Assembly: GCA_902791695.1 (NCBI GenBank)
Contig: CADAWR010000002.1
Coordinates: forward strand, 179,633 to 243,632
Length of the DNA: 64,000 bases
Direction: 5' to 3'
Origin: an uncultured Bacteroidota bacterium
Lineage (GTDB): Bacteria > Bacteroidota > Bacteroidia > Bacteroidales > P3
The notes under the pieces were generated by a model, which saw only the letters and a list, made by a program, of their open reading frames with translations, made no database searches and had not been told where the DNA came from. Position 1 is the stretch's first letter. Each line of letters begins with the position of its first letter. Of the stretch, positions 16,522 through 25,559 are shown piece after piece. Position numbers and translations under genes: made by a program.

Positions 16522-17523
16522 TTAGTCACCCAATGTAGCAACCATGACGGCTTTAATAGTGTGCATACGGTTCTCAGCCTCGTCGAAGACAATGCTGTTC
16601 TCGCTCTCGAAGACCTCCTCGGTCACCTCGATGCCGTTCAGGCCGAATTTCTCGTGCACGTCGCGGCCGGCCTTGGTCTCCAGGTTGTGGTAGGCGGGCA
16701 GGCAGTGCATGAATTTGCACTTCGGGTTGCCGGTCTTTTTCATCAGGGCAGCGTTGACCTGGTAGGGCATCAGCATCTTGATGCGCTCTTTCCACACGCT
16801 GTCGGGTTCGCCCATCGACACCCAGATGTCGGTGTAGATGAAGTCGAGGCCCTTCACGCCCTTCTCGACGTCGTCGGTGACGGTCAGCTTGGCGCCGGTC
16901 TCCTTGGCGATCTCCTGGCACTTCTTCACCAGCTCCTTGGCGGGCTGAAGTTTCTTGGGGGCGATGATGCGGATATCCATACCCATCTTCACACCGCCGA
17001 CCATCAGACTGTTGCCCATGTTGTAGCGGGCATCGCCGATATAGGCGAACTTCACCTGGTTCAGGGGCTTGTCGGTATGCTCCTGGATGGTGAGGAAGTC
17101 GGCAAGAATCTGAGTAGGGTGAGCCTCGGCGGTGAGACCGTTCCACACGGGAACGCCGGCGTATTCAGCCAGCTCCTCGACGGTGGCCTGGTCGAAGCCA
17201 CGGTACTCGATGCCGTCGAACATGCGACCCAGCACGCGGGCGGTGTCCTTCATGCTCTCTTTGATGCCAATCTGGCTGCCGGTGGGACCCAGATAGGTTA
17301 CGTGGGCACCCTGGTCCTTTGCGCCAACCTCGAAGGCGCAGCGGGTACGGGTCGAGGTCTTCTCGAAGATAAGGGCGATGTTCTTGCCCTTCAGATGCTG
17401 CTGCTCAGTGCCAGCATATTTGGCGCGTTTCAGGTCGCGGGCCAGATCAAGCAGATAGTTGAGCTCCTTCGGCGAGAAGTCGAGGATCTTCAGAAAGTTG
17501 CGGTTTCTTAAATTGTAAGCCAT
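16522..17523 (-). CDS. arcB: Ornithine carbamoyltransferase (catabolic type)
   Basis: 333 residues. It interconverts carbamoyl phosphate plus ornithine with citrulline. The carbamoyl-phosphate motif [10 protein letters not shown], the [10 protein letters not shown] motif, the catalytic HCLPAYH and the ornithine-loop IWVSMGE are all present. The SMG loop marks it as an ornithine enzyme rather than putrescine carbamoyltransferase or the N-acetylornithine enzyme used for arginine synthesis in Bacteroidota. Length and the neighbouring carbamate kinase favour a catabolic, citrulline-splitting role. It lies 29 bases after carbamate kinase and 2 bases before the transporter. Confidence 0.95.
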   Translation of the reverse strand: MAYNLRNRNFLKILDFSPKELNYLLDLARDLKRAKYAGTEQQHLKGKNIALIFEKTSTRTRCAFEVGAKDQGAHVTYLGPTGSQIGIKESMKDTARVLGRMFDGIEYRGFDQATVEELAEYAGVPVWNGLTAEAHPTQILADFLTIQEHTDKPLNQVKFAYIGDARYNMGNSLMVGGVKMGMDIRIIAPKKLQPAKELVKKCQEIAKETGAKLTVTDDVEKGVKGLDFIYTDIWVSMGEPDSVWKERIKMLMPYQVNAALMKKTGNPKCKFMHCLPAYHNLETKAGRDVHEKFGLNGIEVTEEVFESENSIVFDEAENRMHTIKAVMVATLGD

Positions 17524-17552
17524 GATTTTTTGTTTTTATTTGTTATTGATAA

Positions 17553-18488
17553 TTATTTCACTATGCGCGTTCCGCAGTTGGGGTTGTCCAGCTGGCCGGC
17601 TTCGGTGATGATGCACTCCTTGCCGCCGTGCTCGACGAACATGATGGCTGCGCGCACCTTCGGGGCCATGCTGCCTTCGGCGAACTGACCCTCTTCGAGG
17701 TACTGCTTGGCCTGGGCGATGGTGATGGTGTCGAGTGCCTGTTCGTTCTCCTTGCGGAAGTTGATGTACACCTTGGGCACGTCGGTGAGGATGTAGAACT
17801 CGTCGGCACCGATCTCAACAGCGCAGAGAGCGCTGGCGAGGTCCTTGTCGATGACAGCCTCGACACCGCGCACGTAGTCGCTCTCCTCCACCACGGGGAT
17901 GCCGCCGCCGCCAACGGTGACCACAATGTGGCCTGCCGTAGCCAGTTGCTTCACTATCTTGATATTGTTGATGCGCACAGGCTTGGGCGATGCAACAACC
18001 TTACGCCAACCGTTACCCTTGGGGTCTTCCTTGTACTTGGCACCCGTCTCGCGGGCGAACTCGTCGGCCTGCTCCTTGGTGTAGTAGGGTCCCACGGGCT
18101 TGGTGGGGTTCTGGAACATCGGGTCGAGCTTGTTGACGGCCACCTGAGTCACCAGCGTGACGACATCGCGCTGTATGTCGTTGCGGGCCATCACGTTGCG
18201 CAAGCCCATCTCGATGAGGTAGGCTATCGAGCCCTGCGTCTCGGCGACGCAGAAGTCCATAGGCATAGCCTCGACGCCAGCCAGCTTGCCAGCCTCGTGC
18301 TGCAGCATCACATTGCCCACCTGCGGACCGTTGCCGTGGCCGATGACCACATTGTAGCCGCGTTTCAGCAGCGCGCAGAGGCTCTCGCACGTGTTTTCAA
18401 CATTCTCTATCTGTTCCTGGTAGGTGCCCTTCTGGCCGCTGCGAAGCAGAGCATTGCCGCCGAAAGCCACCACTGCAAGTTTTCTCAT
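17553..18488 (-). CDS. arcC: Carbamate kinase
   Basis: 311 residues. It transfers phosphate from carbamoyl phosphate to ADP, giving ATP, CO2 and ammonia. Typical features: KLAVVAFGGNALL at the start, VIGHGNGPQVGNVML, and VVTVGGGGIPVV around residues 205-217. It is the first gene of a four-gene minus-strand unit (arcC, arcB, AspT-like transporter, barrel). With arcB it makes ATP from citrulline. No arginine deiminase gene is in the window, so citrulline would have to be imported or made elsewhere. Confidence 0.96.
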   Translation of the reverse strand: MRKLAVVAFGGNALLRSGQKGTYQEQIENVENTCESLCALLKRGYNVVIGHGNGPQVGNVMLQHEAGKLAGVEAMPMDFCVAETQGSIAYLIEMGLRNVMARNDIQRDVVTLVTQVAVNKLDPMFQNPTKPVGPYYTKEQADEFARETGAKYKEDPKGNGWRKVVASPKPVRINNIKIVKQLATAGHIVVTVGGGGIPVVEESDYVRGVEAVIDKDLASALCAVEIGADEFYILTDVPKVYINFRKENEQALDTITIAQAKQYLEEGQFAEGSMAPKVRAAIMFVEHGGKECIITEAGQLDNPNCGTRIVK

Positions 18489-18549
18489 TTCTATCTATTT
18501 TGTTAGTTTTCAGTAATGTACCTATCATCCCACCGTCAAGTGGAAAATG

Positions 18550-18557
18550 CAAAAATA
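18550..18557 (-). promoter_or_regulatory. Possible -7 element for arcC
   Basis: Minus strand TATTTTTG fits TAnnTTTG, 62 bases upstream of the arcC start. No TTTG is seen at the right distance upstream, so this is weaker than the other promoters listed. Confidence 0.45.
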
Positions 18558-18673
18558 ACAAAAAAAAGTGAATTACACTCTATAAATCAACTTTTTCTTT
18601 CAACAACCACCCCACCCTCTCCTCTCCAACCCCGCAGCCGCCCCACAACCTCTCACACTTCTCTCCGCCTCCG

Positions 18674-18779
18674 CACCGTACCCGCTCCGTCTCTTCACCG
18701 GTTGTTCTACGACTGTTTAACGGTTTAAACCGTAGAACAACCGGTAAACAACCGGTGAACAGACGGAGCGGGTACGGTG
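18674..18779. repeat. 11-bp-phased palindromic intergenic element, copy B
   Basis: A 106-base palindrome exactly symmetrical about TTTAAA (18724-18729) with 53-base arms. The outer 30 bases of each arm (CACCGTACCCGCTCCGTCT, then TTCACCGG) match with one difference. The inner parts are 11-base units (TTCACCGGTTG, TTCTACGACTG, TTTAACGGTTT) and their complements. It sits in the 0.42-kb divergent gap between arcC and tpiA. The left flank (18595-18670) is pyrimidine-rich, almost free of G. Nothing else was recognised in the gap. Confidence 0.9.
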
Positions 18780-18911
18780 AGACTGCGTTGTAAAGACGGA
18801 TGGGTGGCACCGAAAAAACAAAAATAACATGGCCATACAATAAAAAGGGGGCGCCTACGTTAAGTGATATTATATCATTTATTGTCTAACAAAAACAAAA
18901 AATACACGATT

Positions 18912-19673
18912 ATGAGAAAACACATTGTTGCCGGCAACTGGAAGATGAACCTCACCTTCACGGAGGCCGATGAGCTGCTCGACGAGCTTATGAGCGAACT
19001 GGAAAAGGTTGAACTGCCCCGCGACGAGAAGGTCATCGTCTGCCCGCCGTTCCCGTATATCGAGATGGCCAGCGACTATGCCAACGACAGCTACTTCGCC
19101 GTCGGCGCACAGAACGTGAGCGACCAGGAGAAGGGCGCCTATACCGGCGAGGTGAGCGCCGCCATGCTGGAGAGCTGCGAGATTGACTACTGCATCGTGG
19201 GTCACTCGGAGCGCCGCGCCTACTACGGCGAGACCGACGCCCTCGTCGCCGCCAAGGTGGACAAGCTGCTGGAGCACAACCTGACACCGATAGTGTGCGT
19301 GGGCGAAGTGCTCGAGGAGCGTGAGGCCAACCGCCAGTTCGACGTGGTGAAGACCCAGGTCGAAAAGGGCCTGTTCCACCTCGACGCCGAGAACATCAAG
19401 AAGATTGTCATCGCCTACGAGCCCGTGTGGGCCATCGGCACCGGCAAGACCGCCACACCGGAGCAGGCGCAGGAGATCCACGCCTACATACGCTCGCTGC
19501 TGGTGGAGAAGTACGGCAAGGAGGTGGCCGACGAGATAAGCATCCTCTACGGCGGCAGCTGCAAACCCGGCAACGCCAAGGAGCTCTTCGCCTGTCCCGA
19601 CATCGACGGCGGCCTTATCGGCGGCGCCTCGCTGAAGGCCAAGGACTTCATGGGCATCGTAACGGCTTTCTAA
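18912..19673 (+). CDS. tpiA: Triosephosphate isomerase
   Basis: 253 residues, full length. It interconverts dihydroxyacetone phosphate and glyceraldehyde 3-phosphate. All catalytic blocks are visible: N/K in AGNWKMN at the N-terminus, His in CIVGHSERR, Glu in [14 protein letters not shown], and the phosphate loops YGGSC and [10 protein letters not shown]. The ATG at 18912 starts directly at [13 protein letters not shown]; an upstream frame extension adds AT-rich, non-family sequence. The next gene begins at the base after the stop codon, which suggests one transcript. Confidence 0.97.
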   Translation: MRKHIVAGNWKMNLTFTEADELLDELMSELEKVELPRDEKVIVCPPFPYIEMASDYANDSYFAVGAQNVSDQEKGAYTGEVSAAMLESCEIDYCIVGHSERRAYYGETDALVAAKVDKLLEHNLTPIVCVGEVLEEREANRQFDVVKTQVEKGLFHLDAENIKKIVIAYEPVWAIGTGKTATPEQAQEIHAYIRSLLVEKYGKEVADEISILYGGSCKPGNAKELFACPDIDGGLIGGASLKAKDFMGIVTAF

Positions 19674-20879
19674 TTGTCGTTTGAACGGTTTATAGCCAAA
19701 CGGTTCATGCCGCGTACCGGCGGGGGCTTCTCGGGGCCCCTGTCGGCTATTGCTGTCACAGGCATCGCGCTGGGCGTGGTGGTGATGGTGATGGCCGTAA
19801 GCATACTGCGCGGCTTCCAAGACGACATCAGCGGCAAGGTGGCGGGCTTCGGCAGCCACCTGACGGTGACGAGCTTCACGACGAGCGACGCCTACAGCGA
19901 CACGCCGGTGGCGGTGGACAGCACCCTGCTGGAGGCCATGCGCAGCGTGCCGGGAGTACGCCACGTGCAGTGCTTCGCCACCAAGGGCGGCATGGTGAAG
20001 ACCGAGGAGCAGATCTACGGCATAATGTTCCGCGGCATGGGCGAAGGATACGACACGAGCTTCTACCACTCGTGCCTGGTGGAGGGGCGGTTGCCGTCGG
20101 AGACGAATGACGTGCTGATATCCAGCACCATATCGAGCAAGCTGGGGTTGAAGGGTGGCGACAAGATGCGCACCTATTTCTGGAGCGGCGACAGCTATCG
20201 TTCCCGGGCCTTCACCGTCTGCGGCATCTACAACACCGACCTCGCCGAGATGGACGAGCTCTATGTGGTGGGCGACCTGCGGCAGGTGCAGCGCATCGAG
20301 GGCTGGGGCGACAGCCTCGTGGGCGGCTACGAGCTGCTGGTGGACGACTTCGACGAGCTGCAGGCGACGGCACGCCGCGTGGCCGATGTGCTGCCCTACG
20401 ACCTGCAGCTGCGCACCATTGTGGAGCAACACCCGGCGCTGTTCTCGTGGCTCGACCTGCTGAACGCCAACATAGCGCTGATACTGACCATCATGTGCCT
20501 GGTGAGCGCGGTGGCCATTGTGTCGGCACTGCTGATAATGATATTCGAAAAGGGCACCACTATAGGACTGCTGAAAGCCCTCGGGGCCAGCAACGCCGAG
20601 GTGCGCAGTATCTTCATGCTTAAGGCCTCGGGGCTGATAGCCACGGGTGTGGCCATAGGCGACGGTGTGGCACTGGCGCTGAGCCTGGCGCAGAACCACT
20701 GGCGCCTGCTGACACTCGACCCCGAGAGCTACTCGATGGCATACGTGCCGGTGGAGATTGACCCGTGGGTGTATGTGGCGGTAAGCATGGGGACGATGGC
20801 GGTGTGCGTTGCCGCGCTGCTGCTGCCGGCGGCGTATATCAGCAAGGTGAGCCCTGCAAAAACAATGAGAAGCGAATGA
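19674..20879 (+). CDS. LolE/FtsX-type ABC transporter permease
   Basis: 401-residue inner-membrane protein of the LolC/E (MacB-like) type: an N-terminal helix (GPLSAIAVTGIALGVVVMVMAVSI), a periplasmic domain (about 55-260) and three C-terminal helices with the FtsX signature VSALLIMIFEKGTTIGLLKALGASNAEVRSIFM. Such permeases act in lipoprotein release to the outer membrane. Translation appears to begin at TTG directly after the tpiA stop, because the resulting FERFIAKR matches the LolC/E N-terminus; the first ATG would remove it. No ATPase gene is adjacent. The stop overlaps the kinase start by 4 bases. Confidence 0.88.
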   Translation: MSFERFIAKRFMPRTGGGFSGPLSAIAVTGIALGVVVMVMAVSILRGFQDDISGKVAGFGSHLTVTSFTTSDAYSDTPVAVDSTLLEAMRSVPGVRHVQCFATKGGMVKTEEQIYGIMFRGMGEGYDTSFYHSCLVEGRLPSETNDVLISSTISSKLGLKGGDKMRTYFWSGDSYRSRAFTVCGIYNTDLAEMDELYVVGDLRQVQRIEGWGDSLVGGYELLVDDFDELQATARRVADVLPYDLQLRTIVEQHPALFSWLDLLNANIALILTIMCLVSAVAIVSALLIMIFEKGTTIGLLKALGASNAEVRSIFMLKASGLIATGVAIGDGVALALSLAQNHWRLLTLDPESYSMAYVPVEIDPWVYVAVSMGTMAVCVAALLLPAAYISKVSPAKTMRSE

Positions 20880-22396
20880 AACAGAGGCTGAAACTGATAG
20901 TGCTCTCACTGACCATTGCGCTGGCACTGTTGGCGTTGTGGCAGGTGCAGCGTGTGGCGCAGCAGGTGCGCGAAAGCGAGGAGGCCAAGGTGCGCCTATG
21001 GGCGTCGGCCATTGGGCAGCGCAACCAGATGGCTGCCGCGACGGCGCAGTTCTTCCAACAGGCCACCCTCGACGAGCACCGCAAGATGCGGCTCTACACC
21101 GACATACTGCAGTCGTTCAACGACCCCGACCTGAGCACCGACCTCAAGTTCAGCCTCGCCTATGTCAACTATATTGTCGACAGCAGCCACACACCGATAA
21201 TCATCACCCGCGCCCGCGACAGCATCATCACTGTGCCGCAGGAGCTTGCCGGGCAGAAACTGGAGGGGGAGCTGCTGGAAGAATATACGAAGAACCCGCC
21301 CTTCAACTACCGCATCTGGGGAATGAAGATGACGCTCTACTACAAAGAGTCGGAATACTACACGCAGCTGCGCGAGGTGCTTGCCGGCTTCACCATGAGT
21401 TTCCTGGCGGACATTACGCAGAACTCCGTGCTGGTGCCGGTGGTGATTGTCGACAGCAGCCGCACAACGGTGCTGGCCTACGGTAACATAGACGAAGACA
21501 GGCTTAAGGTGCAAGGCAAGAAATATGTCGAAGAATTCAGCAACGACCCGATAGAGATCACGCTGCCCGACGGCCATCCGGCTTATGTCTACTACAGCTC
21601 CACGCCCCTGCTGCGCTCGCTGCGCTGGCTGCCGTTGTTCTATTTCTTCATCGCCTTTGTGCTGGTGGTGGTGAGCTACTACCTCTTCCGTACGGCCCGC
21701 ACCGCCGAGCAGAACCGCATCTGGGTGGGTCTGGCCAAGGAGACGGCGCACCAGCTGGGCACCCCCCTGAGTTCGCTGAGCGGATGGGTGGAGTATCTGC
21801 GCGGCAAGGAGTTCAGCGACCAGTACGCCACCGAGGTGGAGAAGGATTTGAAGCGGCTCGACACCATCACGCACCGCTTCTCGAAGATTGGCTCCACGCC
21901 TGAGCTGAAGGAGGAGGATGTAAAGGAGGCCACGATGGCGGCAGTGGAGTACCTGCAAAGCCGCGCCCCGAGGCGTGTGAACTTCAATGTCACCTTCCCC
22001 GAAGGCGAACAATTCACAGCGCCGCTCAACAGCTACCTGTTCCAGTGGGTGGTGGAGAATATCTGCAAAAACGCTATCGACGCCATGGATGGCGCAGGTG
22101 AACGCGAACGCAAGGCCGCGAACGCATCCCCTGCCAGGGAATGCGACATCACGGTTGTGGCTTCGCAGGATGCCCGCAAGATATACCTCGACATCAGCGA
22201 CACTGGACGCGGAATGACGCCGGCGGTGCAGAAGCGCATCTTCGACAGCGGCTTCACCACCAAAACGCGCGGCTGGGGCCTGGGACTGCCGTTGGCGCGC
22301 CGCATCATCAACCAGTACCACCGCGGCCGCCTGTACCTGAAATACAGTGTCCCCGGGCAGGGAAGCTGCTTCCGCATTGAGCTGAGGAAGAAATGA
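20876..22396 (+). CDS. Sensor histidine kinase (orphan)
   Basis: 506 residues. An N-terminal membrane helix (about 5-22), a ~220-residue periplasmic sensor region of unrecognised fold, a second helix (LPLFYFFIAFVLVVVSYYLF), then HisKA with the phospho-acceptor His in KETAHQLGTPLSSLSGW, and HATPase_c with N-box NAIDAM, G1 DISDTGRGM and G2 GWGLGLPLARRI. The start is the ATG overlapping the LolE-like stop (ATGA). No response regulator gene is in the window, so its partner is unknown. A loop after NAIDAM carries a charged GERERKAANASPARE insert. Confidence 0.92.
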   Translation: MKQRLKLIVLSLTIALALLALWQVQRVAQQVRESEEAKVRLWASAIGQRNQMAAATAQFFQQATLDEHRKMRLYTDILQSFNDPDLSTDLKFSLAYVNYIVDSSHTPIIITRARDSIITVPQELAGQKLEGELLEEYTKNPPFNYRIWGMKMTLYYKESEYYTQLREVLAGFTMSFLADITQNSVLVPVVIVDSSRTTVLAYGNIDEDRLKVQGKKYVEEFSNDPIEITLPDGHPAYVYYSSTPLLRSLRWLPLFYFFIAFVLVVVSYYLFRTARTAEQNRIWVGLAKETAHQLGTPLSSLSGWVEYLRGKEFSDQYATEVEKDLKRLDTITHRFSKIGSTPELKEEDVKEATMAAVEYLQSRAPRRVNFNVTFPEGEQFTAPLNSYLFQWVVENICKNAIDAMDGAGERERKAANASPARECDITVVASQDARKIYLDISDTGRGMTPAVQKRIFDSGFTTKTRGWGLGLPLARRIINQYHRGRLYLKYSVPGQGSCFRIELRKK

Positions 22397-22414
22397 AAGG
22401 TGAAAGATGAGAAT

Positions 22415-23674
22415 ATGAAACATACAACAACACTATTACTATTGCTTGCCGTTGCTTTGGCTGCAGAAGCGCAGGACACCGTGCGAATGACGCTCGACAG
22501 CTGCCTGAGCTATGCCTACGGGCACAGCCCGTCGGTGAAGACGGCTGAGCTCAATCGCGAGGCGGCGGCAGCGGCCCTCGAGCAGGCATGGTGGAACCTC
22601 ACCCCTACACTTGCGGCATCAGCAGGTGCCGACATGGCTTTCTTCAAGGGTACCAAGACCACCAACACCAACTATGGCGCCGGTGCCAGCTGGACGCTCT
22701 TCGACGGCCTCAACAACGTGAATAGGATACGCAGCAGCAAAGCTGAGCAGCAGCGCAGCGACATAGGCATAGAGAAAAGCCGCCACGAAGTGGCTGTACA
22801 GATTATCAATGCCTACCTCGAGGTGCTGGCGAACCAGGAACGGCGTCAATATCTGGCCGAGCTACACAAATCGGCCCAGAAGCAGGCCGAGGATGCAGAG
22901 GCACGCTACAATGCAGGACGCATACTGGAGAGCGACTACCTGTTACTCAAAGCCAACCTGAAACGGACGGAGAGCAACATGTACAACGGAGACTACGCCA
23001 TAGCCAACGGCATGCAGAAGTTACGCATACTGATAGGTTTGAGCGACAGTGTGGCCCTGGCTGTGGAGCCGATGGACGACTGGCAACCCTCGGACAGCGA
23101 CCTGCAAATATGCGTCGATTCGCTGCCCGAAATACAGATGAGCCAACTGGAACTGAAGAAAGCACAGTACCAGCTCAATATGGCCAAAGGCACACACATG
23201 CCGCAGCTGAACTTCAACGCCTATGCCAACTATTACGGTGGCGAGCACGTGCGCACCGATGCTGGCGGCATGCTGGTGAACTCGGGCGGCGTCAACACCA
23301 CCCTCAGCCTCGGGCTCAGCGTACCAATACTGAGTCGTGGACAGACACGCCTGCAGGTGAAGCAGAGCCGACTGGCTGTGCAGCAGGCCGAACTTCATAT
23401 GCGCCAGACGCGCGATCAGATGCAGCAGACCATCGATGAGCGACTACGTACCCTGCAGCAAGCACGCAACACCCTTGACGCCTGCCAAGCGATGCTTCAG
23501 GCCACACAGGCCTCATACCAGACCTATCAGGCCAAATACGAGGCTGGCAGTGTGTCGGTGACTGACCTGCTACAGCAGGAGGAGCGCCACATGTCGGCCC
23601 TCAACGACTATGTGCAAAGCAAATACACATACATCATATCCGAGATGATTCTCAGAATATATTTAGGAAAATAA
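22415..23674 (+). CDS. TolC-family outer-membrane channel (MacAB cassette)
   Basis: 419 residues from the chosen ATG, which starts directly at the signal peptide MKHTTTLLLLLAVALAAEAQ; an in-frame ATG 15 bases upstream is possible. The channel family pattern is clear (VRMTLDSCLSYAYGHSPSVK; LFDGLNNVNRIRSSKAEQQ; YQAKYEAGSVSVTDLLQQEERHMSALNDYVQSKYTYI). The following MacA-like and MacB-like genes make it the outer-membrane duct of an ABC-type tripartite exporter. It is distinct from the RND-linked TolC paralogue at 8076. Confidence 0.92.
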   Translation: MKHTTTLLLLLAVALAAEAQDTVRMTLDSCLSYAYGHSPSVKTAELNREAAAAALEQAWWNLTPTLAASAGADMAFFKGTKTTNTNYGAGASWTLFDGLNNVNRIRSSKAEQQRSDIGIEKSRHEVAVQIINAYLEVLANQERRQYLAELHKSAQKQAEDAEARYNAGRILESDYLLLKANLKRTESNMYNGDYAIANGMQKLRILIGLSDSVALAVEPMDDWQPSDSDLQICVDSLPEIQMSQLELKKAQYQLNMAKGTHMPQLNFNAYANYYGGEHVRTDAGGMLVNSGGVNTTLSLGLSVPILSRGQTRLQVKQSRLAVQQAELHMRQTRDQMQQTIDERLRTLQQARNTLDACQAMLQATQASYQTYQAKYEAGSVSVTDLLQQEERHMSALNDYVQSKYTYIISEMILRIYLGK

Positions 23675-23677
23675 ACC

Positions 23678-24838
23678 ATGGAAAAGAAAAACAGAAAACG
23701 CCGCTGGCTCTGGATAATTCTGGCCATAATTGTAATAATCGTTGTGCTACCGCTGCTCGGCAAGAAAAAAGGCGGAGCATATGAAATAAACAGCATGCCC
23801 GCCGTCGTAGAGCAGCTGAGCGAGACGGTTACCGCCACGGGGGTGGTGCAGCCGGTGTACAAGGTCACCGTTGGCACACAGGTGAGTGGTATAGTGAAGA
23901 AGCTCTATGTCGACTACAACAGCCGTGTGAAGCAGGGTCAACTACTGGCCGAGCTCGATAAGTCGCTGCTGCAGGAGAACGTCAACCTCAACCGCGCCAA
24001 CCTCTCGGTGGCCAACAGCCAGAAGAACCTCGCACAAAAGGATTTCGACCGCGTCAGCCAACTCTTCGCCAAGAAAGCCTCCACACAGGAGGAGTACGAC
24101 CAGGCCGAGGCGCGATTGGACCAGGCCGCCAACCAGCTGGTCACCGCACAGGCCAACTACGACAACGCCCTCACACAGTTGCGCTATGCTGAAATATACT
24201 CGCCCATTGACGGCGTTGTCATAAGCAAGCAGGTGGAGGAAGGCCAGACGGTGCAGGGAGCCTACAGCGTGCCCAACCTCTTCACCATTGCCAAGAACCT
24301 AAGCGAGATACAGGTGGAAGCCAAAGTCGACGAAGCCGACATAGGAATGGTGCACAACAACCAGCAGGTGACTTTCAAGGTCGACGCCTATCCGGGCGAG
24401 GAGTTCCATGGCACGGTGAGCCAAATACGCATGGAGCCGCAGTCAAACAACAACGTGGTCACATACGTGGTGATAATCAATGCCAACAATCCCGACGAAA
24501 AGCTCTTCCCCGGCATGACTGCATCGGTCTCCATCCTCGTCAAGAGCGACACCGGCCTCTGCTTGCCCCTATATGCCACACAGCTGCAGCCGGACGAGGC
24601 CACCATTGCCGACCTCGTGCGCCAGGGTTACACCCTCGACACCACCGCCGTTGGAAAGGACCCTTGCGTGTGGCTCAAAAACGGCCGCCAGCTGATGCGC
24701 CGTCCCGTAACCCTCGGCTCCAAGACCAAGGTGAAGGTTATTGTCAGCGAGGGCATTGCCGAGGGCGACACCGTGGTCACCTCCATTGTCAACTACGCCC
24801 AGCAAAAGGCCCAACGCCAAGCATCAATGTTCGAGTAA
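23678..24838 (+). CDS. MacA-like periplasmic adaptor
   Basis: 386 residues. Anchored by one N-terminal helix (WLWIILAIIVIIVVLPLLG, about 11-29) rather than by lipid. Then come the first lipoyl half (VTVGTQVSGIVKKLYVDYNSRVKQGQLLAELD), a coiled-coil hairpin (about 90-160), the second lipoyl half (YSPIDGVVISKQVEEGQTVQ), and barrel and membrane-proximal domains. It links the MacB-type transporter to the TolC-type channel. It starts 3 bases after the channel stop and ends one base before the ATPase start. Confidence 0.93.
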   Translation: MEKKNRKRRWLWIILAIIVIIVVLPLLGKKKGGAYEINSMPAVVEQLSETVTATGVVQPVYKVTVGTQVSGIVKKLYVDYNSRVKQGQLLAELDKSLLQENVNLNRANLSVANSQKNLAQKDFDRVSQLFAKKASTQEEYDQAEARLDQAANQLVTAQANYDNALTQLRYAEIYSPIDGVVISKQVEEGQTVQGAYSVPNLFTIAKNLSEIQVEAKVDEADIGMVHNNQQVTFKVDAYPGEEFHGTVSQIRMEPQSNNNVVTYVVIINANNPDEKLFPGMTASVSILVKSDTGLCLPLYATQLQPDEATIADLVRQGYTLDTTAVGKDPCVWLKNGRQLMRRPVTLGSKTKVKVIVSEGIAEGDTVVTSIVNYAQQKAQRQASMFE

Positions 24839-24839
24839 G

Positions 24840-25559
24840 ATGAACACCATCGAGATACAACACCTGCAGCGCCACTTCACCGTCGGCGACGAAACGGTCC
24901 GGGCTCTCGACGACGTGAGCTTCAGCATAGCTCCCGGCGAGTTTGTGAGCATCATGGGCACCAGCGGAAGCGGCAAAAGTACCTTGCTGAACATACTCGG
25001 CTGTCTGGACACTCCCACCTCGGGCTCCTACCGCCTCGACGGCGAGGACGTGCAGACAATGGACGACAACCAGCTGGCATCCATCCGCAACCGCAAGATA
25101 GGCTTCGTCTTCCAGAGCTACAACCTGCTGCCGCGCACCACAGCCCTTGAGAACGTGGAGCTGCCGTTGTTCTACAACCGCCATGTGTCGCCGCGCGAAC
25201 GCACGGAACGAGCCAAGGAGGCATTGCGCCTTGTAGGCCTCGAGAGCCGCATGCAGCACACGTCGGCCCAGCTCAGCGGTGGCCAGCAGCAGCGAGTAGC
25301 CATTGCCCGCGCCCTGGTCAACGACCCCGTGCTCATCCTCGCCGACGAGGCCACTGGCAACCTCGACACCCGCACCTCTTATGAAATCATGGCCCTCTTC
25401 CAGGACCTTCATGCGCAGGGCAAGACGATAGCCTTCGTCACCCATGAGCCCGACATTGCCGCCTTCACCACCCGCATCATACGCCTACGCGACGGACATA
25501 TAGTTGAAGACGTACCCAACACACCCATCTCAGCCACACAAACACTACAGGCCCTATGA
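24840..25559 (+). CDS. MacB-type ABC transporter ATPase
   Basis: 239-residue nucleotide-binding protein. Walker [11 protein letters not shown]-loop FQSYNLL, signature [15 protein letters not shown], Walker [13 protein letters not shown] and H-loop FVTHEPD are intact. It belongs to the MacB/LolD group. Here ATPase and permease are separate genes, unlike E. coli MacB where they are fused. The ATG lies one base after the MacA-like stop, and the stop overlaps the permease start (ATGA). Confidence 0.94.
   Translation: MNTIEIQHLQRHFTVGDETVRALDDVSFSIAPGEFVSIMGTSGSGKSTLLNILGCLDTPTSGSYRLDGEDVQTMDDNQLASIRNRKIGFVFQSYNLLPRTTALENVELPLFYNRHVSPRERTERAKEALRLVGLESRMQHTSAQLSGGQQQRVAIARALVNDPVLILADEATGNLDTRTSYEIMALFQDLHAQGKTIAFVTHEPDIAAFTTRIIRLRDGHIVEDVPNTPISATQTLQAL

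Noticed and set aside
16522-17523. Putrescine carbamoyltransferase, linking this locus to the aguBA genes
   Set aside because: The SMG ornithine loop is intact and the aguBA pair already releases putrescine with its own amidase.
18879-20927. 682-residue open frame antisense to tpiA and the LolE-like gene
   Set aside because: High-GC shadow frame with His/Ala/Val-rich composition and no recognisable domain, opposite two clear genes.
20996-22423. 475-residue antisense frame over the histidine kinase
   Set aside because: Shadow frame; the plus strand carries all kinase boxes.
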